A stretch of DNA of 64,000 nt. Origin: Rhodocyclaceae bacterium (GTDB lineage: Bacteria; Pseudomonadota; Gammaproteobacteria; Burkholderiales; Rhodocyclaceae). The DNA is taken from assembly GCA_013791905.1 (NCBI GenBank), contig VMSX01000011.1:248001-312000 (forward strand), in the 5' to 3' direction. The translations under genes and the position numbers were made by a program. Position 1 is the first letter of the stretch. Every line of letters begins with the position of its first letter. Below the pieces are notes generated by a model. That model ran no database searches and had not been told where the DNA came from. It worked only from the letters and a program-made list of their open reading frames with translations. Of the stretch, positions 57,266 through 64,000 are shown piece after piece.

Positions 57266-60244
57266 ATGGAACTCGCGAAAAGTTTCGAGCCCGCTGATAT
57301 CGAGCGGCGCTGGTATCCGGTCTGGGAATCGCGCGGCTATTTTACCGCCGGCCTCGACACCACAAGCCCCCCCCGTAGCCGCAGCAACGTTGCGGCCTCC
57401 CCCCAGGGGGCCGGGCAAAACTTGGGGCGGCCCGGCGTTTTGCCCGAAAAAGATAGTTTCTGCATCCTGCTGCCGCCGCCCAACGTCACCGGCACGTTGC
57501 ACATGGGTCACGGCTTCAACCAGGCCATCATGGATGCCCTGACGCGCTACCATCGGATGCGCGGCGCCAACACACTGTGGCAGCCGGGCACCGATCATGC
57601 CGGCATCGCCACGCAGATCGTCGTCGAGCGCCAGCTCGATGCTCAAGGCACCAGCCGCCACGAACTTGGCCGCGAGAAATTCCTTGAAAAGGTCTGGGAG
57701 TGGAAGGAATATTCCGGCAACACGATCACCCAACAGATGCGCCGGCTCGGCACCTCGCCCGACTGGACGCGCGAACGTTTCACCATGGATGCCGGCCTGT
57801 CGAAGATCGTCACCGAGACCTTCGTGCGCCTCCACAAGGAAGGCCTGATCTATCGTGGCAAGCGCCTCGTAAACTGGGATCCGAAACTGCTCACCGCCGT
57901 CTCCGACCTCGAAGTGGTGAGCGAGGAAGAAGACGGCTTCATGTGGGAGATCCGCTACCCCTTCGTCGATGGTGAAGGCGCGCTCACAGTTGCCACCACG
58001 CGGCCGGAAACCCTGCTCGGCGACGTCGCCGTCGCAGTGAATCCCGAGGACCCACGGTACACGCACCTGATCGGCAAGCAGGTCCGTCTGCCCCTATGCG
58101 ACAGGACCATCCCGATCATCGCCGATACGTATGTTGACAAGGATTTCGGTACCGGCTGCGTCAAGATCACCCCGGCGCACGATTTCAACGACTGGCAGAT
58201 CGGCCATCGGCACGGCCTGACGCCGCTCTCCATCCTGACCCTCGATGCGCGCATCAACGAACATGGCCCCGAGAAGTACCGGGGTTTGGACCGCTATGAG
58301 GCTCGCAAGCTCATCGTCAGCGACCTCGAAGAGCAGGGCCTGCTCGCCTTGACCAAGCCGCACAAGCTGATGGTGCCCCGTGGCGACCGCACCGGCGTGG
58401 TCATCGAGCCGATGCTGACCGACCAGTGGTTTGTCGCCATGTCCAAACCCGGTGCGGACGGTACGAGCATCGCCGGCAAGGCCCTCGAATGCGTGGCTTC
58501 CGGCGAGATCAAGTTCTTCCCCGAGAACTGGGTCAATACCTACAACCAGTGGCTCAACAATATCCAGGACTGGTGCATCTCGCGCCAGCTTTGGTGGGGC
58601 CACCAGATCCCCGCGTGGTACAGCGACGACGGCCGCATCTATGTGGCGCACGACGAAGCCGAGGCTTACGCACAGGCACAAAGCGACGGCTACAACGGCG
58701 GACTTGAGCGTGACCCCGATGTGCTCGACACCTGGTATTCCTCGGCGCTCTGGCCATTCTCGACACTCGACTGGACACCCGAGTGGCCGGCAAAGTCGAA
58801 CCCCGCACTCGACCTTTATCTGCCTTCGACAGTGCTGGTCACCGGCTTCGACATCATTTTCTTCTGGGTGGCGCGCATGGTGATGATGACCAAACACATC
58901 ACCGGCAAGATTCCCTTCAAGCATGTCTATGTGCATGGCCTGATCCGCGACGCGGAAGGCCAGAAGATGAGCAAATCCAAGGGCAACGTGCTCGACCCGA
59001 TCGACCTGATCGACGGCATCAGCCTCGACGCTCTGCTGGCCAAGCGCACCAGCGGCCTCATGAACCCCAAGCAGGCCGCACAGATCGAGAAACGCACCCG
59101 CAAGGAGTTCCCGACCGGCATCGCCGGCCTCGGCACCGACGCCCTGCGCTTCACCTTTCTGAGCCTCGCCAGTCCGGGCCGCGACATCAAGTTCGACATG
59201 CAGCGCTGCGAGGGTTATCGCAACTTCTGCAACAAACTGTGGAATGCCAGCCGCTTTGTGCTGATGAATTGCGCCGACCAGGATTGCGGACTTGAAGCCC
59301 ACGAAAATGGCCTGAATGGCCATTTCAGTGAAGACTTACCTGCGCAGCAGGTTAGTCGCAACTACAAGTCTGCCTGCCACGGCGAATATCTCGACTTCTC
59401 GCCTGCCGACCGCTGGATCGTCAGCCTGTTGCAGCGGGTGGAGACGGATGTCGCCAAGCACTTCGCCGACTATCGCTTCGACCTGCTCGCCAAGGCCATC
59501 TACGAGTTCGTCTGGGACGAGTATTGCGACTGGTATGTCGAACTGGCCAAGGTGCGCCTGCAGAACGGCACCCCTGCCCAGCAGCGCGCCACCCGGCGCA
59601 CGCTGGTACGGGTGCTCGAAACCGTGCTGCGCCTTGCCCATCCGCTGATCCCCTTCATCACCGAAGAACTTTGGCAGCAGGTCGCCCCGGTGGCTGGCCG
59701 CATGAAAGTCGGCGCTGGCGGGACGGCGGTGGCGGCGACGATCATGCTGCAGGATTACCCGCAAGCCGACCTGACACGTTGCGATCCCGTCTCTGAAGCC
59801 TGGGTGGCAACGCTGAAGTCGCTAATTACTGCCTGCCGCAGTCTGCGCGGCGAAATGAACTTATCACCGGCGCTGCGCGTTCCACTAATCGGCGCTGGCG
59901 ATACGGCGGCCTTGACCGAGTTCGGCCCCTATCTGGCGGCACTGGCAAAACTGTCGGAAGTGTCCTTCGTTGATAGCCTGCCCGACAGCGATGCGCCCGT
60001 ACAGATCGTCGGGAATTTCCGCCTGATGCTGAAGATCGAGATCGACGTGGCGGCCGAAAAGGAACGGCTTGGCAAGGAACTTGCCCGCGTCGAAGGTGAA
60101 ATCGTCAAGGCAGAAAAGAAACTAGCCACCGAGAGCTTCGTCGCGCGCGCACCTGCTGCCGTTGTGGCGCAGGAGCGTGAGCGACTGGCGAACTTCCACT
60201 CGTTGAGAGAGAAACTCGCCACGCAACTTGGCAAGTTTGCCTGA
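57266..60244 (+). CDS. valS: Valyl-tRNA synthetase with repeat-derived insertions
   Basis: The 992-residue class I synthetase has HMGH (79-82) in [20 protein letters not shown] in [16 protein letters not shown], an editing domain, and a C-terminal coiled coil (from [19 protein letters not shown]). It is somewhat longer than the usual 930-960. About 25 residues (34-58) before the HIGH strand come from an antisense family B repeat. KVGAGGTA at 814-821 comes from a sense family A repeat in the anticodon-binding region. A further lineage-specific stretch of 20-30 residues lies around 680-707, between DQDCG and DFSPADRW. All motifs are intact, so it is presumably active. Confidence 0.97.
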   Translation: MELAKSFEPADIERRWYPVWESRGYFTAGLDTTSPPRSRSNVAASPQGAGQNLGRPGVLPEKDSFCILLPPPNVTGTLHMGHGFNQAIMDALTRYHRMRGANTLWQPGTDHAGIATQIVVERQLDAQGTSRHELGREKFLEKVWEWKEYSGNTITQQMRRLGTSPDWTRERFTMDAGLSKIVTETFVRLHKEGLIYRGKRLVNWDPKLLTAVSDLEVVSEEEDGFMWEIRYPFVDGEGALTVATTRPETLLGDVAVAVNPEDPRYTHLIGKQVRLPLCDRTIPIIADTYVDKDFGTGCVKITPAHDFNDWQIGHRHGLTPLSILTLDARINEHGPEKYRGLDRYEARKLIVSDLEEQGLLALTKPHKLMVPRGDRTGVVIEPMLTDQWFVAMSKPGADGTSIAGKALECVASGEIKFFPENWVNTYNQWLNNIQDWCISRQLWWGHQIPAWYSDDGRIYVAHDEAEAYAQAQSDGYNGGLERDPDVLDTWYSSALWPFSTLDWTPEWPAKSNPALDLYLPSTVLVTGFDIIFFWVARMVMMTKHITGKIPFKHVYVHGLIRDAEGQKMSKSKGNVLDPIDLIDGISLDALLAKRTSGLMNPKQAAQIEKRTRKEFPTGIAGLGTDALRFTFLSLASPGRDIKFDMQRCEGYRNFCNKLWNASRFVLMNCADQDCGLEAHENGLNGHFSEDLPAQQVSRNYKSACHGEYLDFSPADRWIVSLLQRVETDVAKHFADYRFDLLAKAIYEFVWDEYCDWYVELAKVRLQNGTPAQQRATRRTLVRVLETVLRLAHPLIPFITEELWQQVAPVAGRMKVGAGGTAVAATIMLQDYPQADLTRCDPVSEAWVATLKSLITACRSLRGEMNLSPALRVPLIGAGDTAALTEFGPYLAALAKLSEVSFVDSLPDSDAPVQIVGNFRLMLKIEIDVAAEKERLGKELARVEGEIVKAEKKLATESFVARAPAAVVAQERERLANFHSLREKLATQLGKFA
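57367..57437 (-). repeat. Family B repeat inside valS, antisense, in frame
   Basis: The plus strand runs CCCCCCCCGTAG, an 18-bp variable part, CTCCCCCCAGGGGGCC, and ends ACTTGGGGCGGCCCGGCG. It has the same 71-bp length and layout as the copy in tsaE. It encodes about [16 protein letters not shown] plus QNLGRPGV near the N-terminus of ValRS, ahead of the HIGH motif. Confidence 0.9.
59300..59385 (+). repeat. Palindrome-rich insertion inside valS
   Basis: This stretch holds AATGGCC-TGAAT-GGCCATT and ACCTGC-GCA-GCAGGT, and TTTCAGTGAAG, a word also seen upstream of rpsP and lptF. It encodes residues around 680-707, absent from ValRS proteins I can compare with by memory. It may be a third small palindromic element or lineage-specific drift. 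Confidence 0.35.
59704..59727 (+). repeat. Family A repeat inside valS, sense, in frame
   Basis: It reads GAAAGTCGGCG then CTGGCGGGACGGC, one base from the core at the first position. It encodes KVGAGGTA at residues 814-821 of ValRS. Confidence 0.9.
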
Positions 60245-60250
60245 TAAGCA

Positions 60251-60274
60251 GAAAGGGGCCTGACGGCCCCTTTC
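60251..60274 (+). terminator. Intrinsic terminator after valS
   Basis: GAAAGGGGCC pairs with GGCCCCTTTC over 10 bp with a TGAC loop, followed by CATTTTT. It also lies just beyond the end of the convergent gene at 60296. Confidence 0.75.
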
Positions 60275-60295
60275 CATTTTTACATCGACTGCGCT

Positions 60296-61174
60296 TTACT
60301 GCGCTGTATATGTACCGCCGGCCACCTTCGCCATCATTTCAGCCGTGCTGTCCGGGTGGCTGGAGATGCCCATGAACTGGAACATGCCCAAATCCGGCCA
60401 AGCCAGCGCGGTACGGTAACGACCGAACAGGGCGTAAGCCTTGTTATCGACCACGTAGATTTCCCATGGCAAGGCAGCGACGTGCTCGGGGCCGATCTTC
60501 TTCGCCCACCAGCCTTCGCCGTATTCGGGATCATTGGTCGCCACGCCAAACACTGCAAGCTTCTTGTCTGCGTTCACGACCTCATAAATCTTGGCCGTCT
60601 TGGCAACACCCTTGGCGAGGTTGTCACGGATCGCCTTCACCGCCTCGTCGAAGTTGCCAAAGGTCTTCAGTTCGCTCTTGTCGGCAAAACGCTCCATACC
60701 CGCCATGTAGCGATAAGTCGGCAGATTTTCGGGCTTGACCTCACCACCGAAGGTCTTGCCGGCGCCCAAGGCCTTTTGCAGCTTGGCTGCGGTCGCCTTG
60801 ACGACGCCTTCAGCCTTGGCATAGTCCTGACGCAGGTAGGCACGTTGCCAATATTCCATGTTGAGATAAGACACCGTTCCATCAGCCTTGACACCCACGC
60901 GGATCGGCAGGCCGACCACTGCTGAACCGCCCAGTTGCAACATGGCTGCCGAAAAGTCCGGCTCGGTCACCACGATCGCCCCGTACTGCGGAATGCCGGC
61001 CGGCAGATGCTGGCCGATCACCGTAAAACCCGCTGCGGTCAGCTTCTTCTCGGTCGCCGCCATCGCCGCCTTCAGGTCGCTGCCTGTCACCTTGTCAGCG
61101 GTGACGTAGGGCTGCAAGGCATGCGCCAGCAGGGAAAAAACAGCAAGCACTACACCGGCCAAGATTCGTTTCAT
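60296..61174 (-). CDS. Secreted protein, unknown function, possibly DUF302-related
   Basis: The 292-residue protein has a signal peptide (MKRILAGVVLAVFSLLAHA). The first half has DLKAAMAATEKKLTAAGFTVIGQHLP and AAMLQLGGSAVVGLPIRVGVKADGTVSYLN; this helix, strand and LPxRVxVxxDG order resembles DUF302 proteins. The second half (YGEGWWAKKIGPEHVAALPWEIYVVDN) contains no motif I know. It lies downstream of the fadL-like gene, separated by a terminator. Periplasmic location is likely; function is unknown. Confidence 0.7.
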   Translation of the reverse strand: MKRILAGVVLAVFSLLAHALQPYVTADKVTGSDLKAAMAATEKKLTAAGFTVIGQHLPAGIPQYGAIVVTEPDFSAAMLQLGGSAVVGLPIRVGVKADGTVSYLNMEYWQRAYLRQDYAKAEGVVKATAAKLQKALGAGKTFGGEVKPENLPTYRYMAGMERFADKSELKTFGNFDEAVKAIRDNLAKGVAKTAKIYEVVNADKKLAVFGVATNDPEYGEGWWAKKIGPEHVAALPWEIYVVDNKAYALFGRYRTALAWPDLGMFQFMGISSHPDSTAEMMAKVAGGTYTAQ

Positions 61175-61233
61175 GATTCCCCCTTGAGTTTATTTACAAT
61201 AGGATCAGTCGTACTAATCGATGTGGCTATGAA

Positions 61234-61256
61234 AAAGGCCGGCAGTGCCGGCCTTT
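61234..61256 (-). terminator. Intrinsic terminator after the fadL-like gene
   Basis: On the minus strand AAAGGCCGGC pairs with GCCGGCCTTT over 10 bp around an ACT loop, ending in TTTTTC. Confidence 0.85.
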
Positions 61257-61274
61257 CTTGATACTGAGCAAAGA

Positions 61275-62699
61275 TCAGAAGCGGTTGCTGTACATCAACT
61301 GCCAGTTGTTTTTCTGGGCATGCGTCGTCGTGACACCCATGTTGGTGTTGGTCGCTGAAACGCTCGGGGTATGCGTGAGAGAGAAGTCGATCGATGCCGC
61401 AGGTGTGAACGCATAGCCGAAGCCAAAGGTTACATGGTTCTTGATGATGGCCGGGAACAATGGATTCATCAATTCATCAGGAACAGGGTTGCCCGCAAGG
61501 TTCAAGCCGGCACGCAGGGTCAAAGCACTAGAATATTTGTAAGCGCCACCAAGCATGACCACATTCTGGTTCTTCCAGTTCTGGTAAAGGGTTGCATCCA
61601 TTACAGTACCATTCAGACCAGCTAGCATGCCAGCGTTGCCCTCAGCAGTAAACTGCATGTTGAAGTTCTTCATTACGTTAGCCCAACCGATGCGCTTGTA
61701 ATCGGCGGCCAACATCAATTGGTCATTGACTTGATAAGCAAGGCCAATACCATACGTCTCGGGCCACTGGAAGTTAACAACCTTCAGTTTGCCGGCAACT
61801 GACAGCACCATTGGCCCACCACCCATGTCGGCACTCATATTGAGGGCACCATTACCCTCCATGTCACCTAGGCGAGTCTTGGCGTGGTAAACGCCACCTA
61901 TAGTCATGTTCGGCGCCGCCTTCCAGGTGAAGCCAAGATTGCCGGCCCAGCCGTCTGTCTTCAGACGCTGCTTCATCTTATTACCGCCTTGGGAAAAATC
62001 GAAATGCGCCCACTCAACGTCCGTCAAACCGAAACCTCCGAGGGCTGTAACCATGCTTCCACTTGCCACACCCAAAGGTGAGGCAGGCGCACCGCCAAAC
62101 CCGATAAACTGGGCAAACATACTACCCGGCATCAACATTTGCAGATCTAAGCCACCCCACAAATAGTCGATCGAGCCACCCACTTTGAAGTTGTCGTTAA
62201 CATCGTAAGCCAGAGGGAAGATCAAACGGCCGATGCCGAGCTCAGAGCGGTTCGGCATTCCTGACATTCCGTTAGTAGCACCGGTGGCAGACTCGAAGCC
62301 ACTAAGTAGACTATTCGAGCCGTATTCGGTACCCATACCACCCTGCGCCATCATGCCCAAACCATAGGTCAGTTTGCCGTCCTTGCGTACATAACCTACA
62401 GCAGGCATGTAGTAAGCAGTACCGTCAGAATTGGCATCAGGCATGCCAGCCATCTTGGTGGTAACGTCAGGGTGCAGACCACCAATGGCGATATCGAACC
62501 GTGCCGTGCCGCTTTTCATGAAACCCAGTGTTGCCGGGTTGTTGATCAGGCCGGCAGTACCGTTATCGTAAGCCAGCGACGCACCACCCATGCCGGTGGC
62601 AACTGGACCATAGCCTTCCATGTTCATGCCATTTGTGGCAAGAGCCGGTGCGGAAATGCCAGCGACAGCGATCAGTGCAGCGATTTTCTTGAGTTTCAT
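61275..62699 (-). CDS. FadL/TodX-family outer membrane protein
   Basis: The 474-residue porin-like protein has a signal peptide ending in ALA, then the family hatch sequence TNGMNMEGYGPVATGMGGASLAYDNGTAGLINNPATLG. Alternating strands rich in aromatic residues follow, ending in Phe (QLMYSNRF), as expected for beta-barrel assembly. The family takes up fatty acids, sterols, hydrocarbons or aromatic compounds. The substrate is unknown. The gene has its own terminator and an upstream gap of 159 bp (62700-62858), where no clear promoter was chosen. Confidence 0.9.
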   Translation of the reverse strand: MKLKKIAALIAVAGISAPALATNGMNMEGYGPVATGMGGASLAYDNGTAGLINNPATLGFMKSGTARFDIAIGGLHPDVTTKMAGMPDANSDGTAYYMPAVGYVRKDGKLTYGLGMMAQGGMGTEYGSNSLLSGFESATGATNGMSGMPNRSELGIGRLIFPLAYDVNDNFKVGGSIDYLWGGLDLQMLMPGSMFAQFIGFGGAPASPLGVASGSMVTALGGFGLTDVEWAHFDFSQGGNKMKQRLKTDGWAGNLGFTWKAAPNMTIGGVYHAKTRLGDMEGNGALNMSADMGGGPMVLSVAGKLKVVNFQWPETYGIGLAYQVNDQLMLAADYKRIGWANVMKNFNMQFTAEGNAGMLAGLNGTVMDATLYQNWKNQNVVMLGGAYKYSSALTLRAGLNLAGNPVPDELMNPLFPAIIKNHVTFGFGYAFTPAASIDFSLTHTPSVSATNTNMGVTTTHAQKNNWQLMYSNRF

Positions 62700-62858
62700 G
62701 TTCCCCCCCTAATGGGTTAGATTCAATCAGTTAGCGAAATATGCTGACAAACGACAACAAGTTGACATCACTCTAGACTTTCTTGCGGCGGGTGACAACT
62801 ATTCCCCTGCTCTCATCCGCTTTACAAGCTGTCCGCGTTGCGGAGATACGACAGAAAA

Positions 62859-63473
62859 TCAAATAAACAGCGTCACATCTGCCACTTGGGCAACCGGCAG
62901 GAAGGATGCAGCCCCAACGTAATCCATGCCTTCGACGAAGTCGTTGTGGTCGAAGCCGAACAACTCGACGGTCATCTGACAGACTGAGAACTTGACGCCG
63001 GCTTCCAGCGACAGTTCGCGCAGTTCTTCGAGGCCGGCGACGCCGTTGTTCTTGATGGTTTGCTGCATCAGGGCGGTGGCGAGATTCTCGAAGCCGGGTA
63101 CGCCCGCCTGGATGATATTGGGGATGTTCCAGTTCAGGCCCCTGAACCAGTCGGGGCCGAAGGGCATTTTCATGGGCATGCCGGGGTTGCCGAGGGGGCT
63201 GACCTTGAGGTCGGAAAGATCTTTTTTGACCAGTTGCAGGCCATAGAAGGTGAAGAAGATGGTGACATCCCAGCCCAGCGCGGCAGCGGTGGAGGCGAGA
63301 ATGAAGGGGGGGTAACCCCAGTCGAGCGTGCCCTTGGTGGCGATGATGGCCAGCGATGGCGTCTTCGCTTCTTCGCGCGCTTGCAGCAGGGCTTCGAGTT
63401 TTTGCGGCAACAGTTCTTCGAGTCGCTTGTTGATCAGCTCGTCGATGTTGGTCATGTCGGGGGTTGTTGTCAT
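62859..63473 (-). CDS. DsrE/DsrF-like sulfur-carrier protein (DsrE_2 type)
   Basis: The 204-residue protein has a helical N-terminal extension (IDELINKRLEELLPQKLEALLQAREEAKT), then a DsrE-like fold with LAIIATKGTLDWGYPPFILASTAAALGWDVTIFFTFYGLQL and a conserved cysteine in KFSVCQMTVELFGF. Related proteins act with TusA in sulfur transfer. The tusA gene lies just upstream on the same strand, separated by a terminator. A role in sulfur trafficking is likely, and the exact partner chain is unknown. No dsrAB or hdr genes are in the window. Confidence 0.88.
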   Translation of the reverse strand: MTTTPDMTNIDELINKRLEELLPQKLEALLQAREEAKTPSLAIIATKGTLDWGYPPFILASTAAALGWDVTIFFTFYGLQLVKKDLSDLKVSPLGNPGMPMKMPFGPDWFRGLNWNIPNIIQAGVPGFENLATALMQQTIKNNGVAGLEELRELSLEAGVKFSVCQMTVELFGFDHNDFVEGMDYVGAASFLPVAQVADVTLFI

Positions 63474-63546
63474 TCTTTTCTCCTGAATCGCACGGTTGTT
63501 GCAGAGCTTCAGAAAAGTCTGAATAGCTAATATGCTTGTGAAAAAA

Positions 63547-63569
63547 AAGGCGCCGGATTCTGGCGCCTT
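63547..63569 (-). terminator. Intrinsic terminator between tusA and the DsrE-like gene
   Basis: On the minus strand AAGGCGCC pairs with GGCGCCTT around a seven-base loop, then a run of eight T residues. It lies 14 bp after the tusA stop and may let part of the transcripts continue into the DsrE-like gene. Confidence 0.85.
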
Positions 63570-63582
63570 CTAATTGCTGTAC

Positions 63583-63810
63583 TTACTTGCGCTTGATGTA
63601 GAACTCGAATTCCTTGTTGTTCTCGGCGCTGGAAAGCAGCTCGTTACCGGTTTGCTTGGCGAAGGCCACAAAGTCCTTCACTGAGCCGGGGTCGGTGGCG
63701 AGAATCCGCAGCACCTGACCGCTGGTCAGTTCGCCCAGTGCCTTTTTGGCACGCAGAATCGGCAACGGGCAGTTCAGCCCACGGGCATCAAGCTCTTTAT
63801 CAAAATTCAT
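63583..63810 (-). CDS. tusA: TusA sulfur carrier protein
   Basis: The 75-residue protein has the TusA opening ELDARGLNCPLPILRAKKAL with the persulfide cysteine in the CPxP motif, then VLRILATDPGSVKDFVAFAKQTGNELL. TusA moves sulfur between cysteine desulfurases, rhodaneses and DsrE proteins for tRNA thiolation, cofactors or sulfur oxidation. GGAGGAAACACA before the ATG is a strong ribosome site. The rhodanese at 32.5 kb and the DsrE-like gene next door are possible partners. Confidence 0.95.
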   Translation of the reverse strand: MNFDKELDARGLNCPLPILRAKKALGELTSGQVLRILATDPGSVKDFVAFAKQTGNELLSSAENNKEFEFYIKRK

Positions 63811-63871
63811 TGTGTTTCCTCCGGTAAGTTAATGAGTCGTTGCAAGCTTATTAAAAACTTCGGGTGCAGAA

Positions 63872-63900
63872 TCATAAGCCTCTTTTACTGTTGCGGCAAT
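63872..63900 (-). promoter_or_regulatory. Candidate promoter of tusA
   Basis: On the minus strand TTGCCG (63895-63900) and TATGAT (63872-63877) are 17 bp apart, about 60 bp before the tusA ATG. Confidence 0.5.
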
Positions 63901-64000
63901 TGCGAAATTTTATAATGGGGCGTTTGTCTTTAGGCTTACTGCACTGTTGTCTAATGGTCTTTTCTGTCGATCATTTGCAAAGACTATAAGAATTTTACGA
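63901..64000. other. AT-rich window end without a gene
   Basis: No ORF is credible here. TATAAT at 63911-63916 on the plus strand is a good -10 hexamer for a gene to the right of the window, but no -35 is seen at 16-18 bp. Confidence 0.5.

Noticed and set aside
58094..59323. Long ORF of 409 codons antisense to valS
   Set aside because: It mirrors a conserved synthetase on the opposite strand; such long shadow frames are expected in GC-rich coding DNA, and the peptide has no recognisable domain.
59888..59910. ATCGGCGCTGGCGATACGGCGG in valS as another family A copy
   Set aside because: Only the middle resembles the core and the peptide LIGAGDTA is normal for this part of ValRS; likely chance.

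Overview
The window is ordinary, gene-dense chromosome of a Gram-negative betaproteobacterium. Several blocks support this: rpsP-rimM-trmD-rplS, the ilvB-ilvH-ilvC-psd-pssA-leuA series, the minor type IV pilin cluster beside ileS-lspA-fkpB-ispH, holC-valS, and the sigma factor-DUF3619-DUF3106-RDD operon. The protein style (DUF2069, DUF3106, DUF3619, short Psd, FolE2, DsrE/TusA) suggests Rhodocyclales or a relative such as Sterolibacteriaceae; that placement is inference. No phage, plasmid, transposase or CRISPR array was seen.

Layout. 1-3.6 kb: end of a DUF721/DciA gene, a small membrane protein, lpxC, DUF2892, a Crp/Fnr regulator and xth. 3.6-9.9 kb: a tetR-MFP-RND-OMF efflux operon with a palindromic operator. 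10-15.3 kb: PilZ, a DUF4124/glutaredoxin-like protein, prlC, purC and a Fic protein with its own palindrome. 15.4 kb: tRNA-Thr(CGT). 15.6-23.7 kb: pilE-fimT-pilV-pilW-pilX-pilY1 and a TonB-like gene. 23.7-29.4 kb: ispH-fkpB-lspA-ileS-ribF on the minus strand. 29.6-33.8 kb: amiC-tsaE, divergent queG, a sulfurtransferase and a SpoIIAA-like protein. 33.8-37.8 kb: xseB-ispA-dxs-folE2. 37.8-43.6 kb: rpsP-rimM-trmD-rplS, pyrF, an unknown 489-residue protein, YihY and DUF2069. 43.6-50.2 kb: branched-chain amino acid and phosphatidylethanolamine genes. 50.3-54.6 kb: the sigma factor operon and lptFG. 54.8-60.3 kb: pepA-holC-hypothetical-valS. 60.3-64 kb: a secreted unknown, a FadL porin, DsrE-like and TusA.

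The most unusual signal is a set of short dispersed GC-rich palindromic repeats that sit inside conserved housekeeping genes without breaking the reading frame. Family A has a 24-bp core that encodes KVGAGGTA when read sense. It occurs in IspH, IleRS, ValRS and (as KVGFGGTA) TsaE, always in the same frame. Antisense copies lie in Dxs and, in a roughly 50-bp long form, QueG. Further copies lie within a few bases after the stop codons of the DUF721, Crp/Fnr and pyrF genes. Family B is about 71 bp and lies in-frame in TsaE (sense) and ValRS (antisense), with relatives between genes next to lpxC, ribF and holC. The behaviour recalls Rickettsia palindromic elements, but I know of no description of these families.

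Other points of interest are palindromes that look like operators (upstream of fic, the efflux operon, ilvB and DUF2892; a shared one near rpsP and lptF), an intrinsic terminator 23 bp before psd, a 36-codon leucine-rich ORF before leuA, and the shared ATGCAT start of tsaE and queG. No genome-wide search could be run, so copy numbers refer to this window only.
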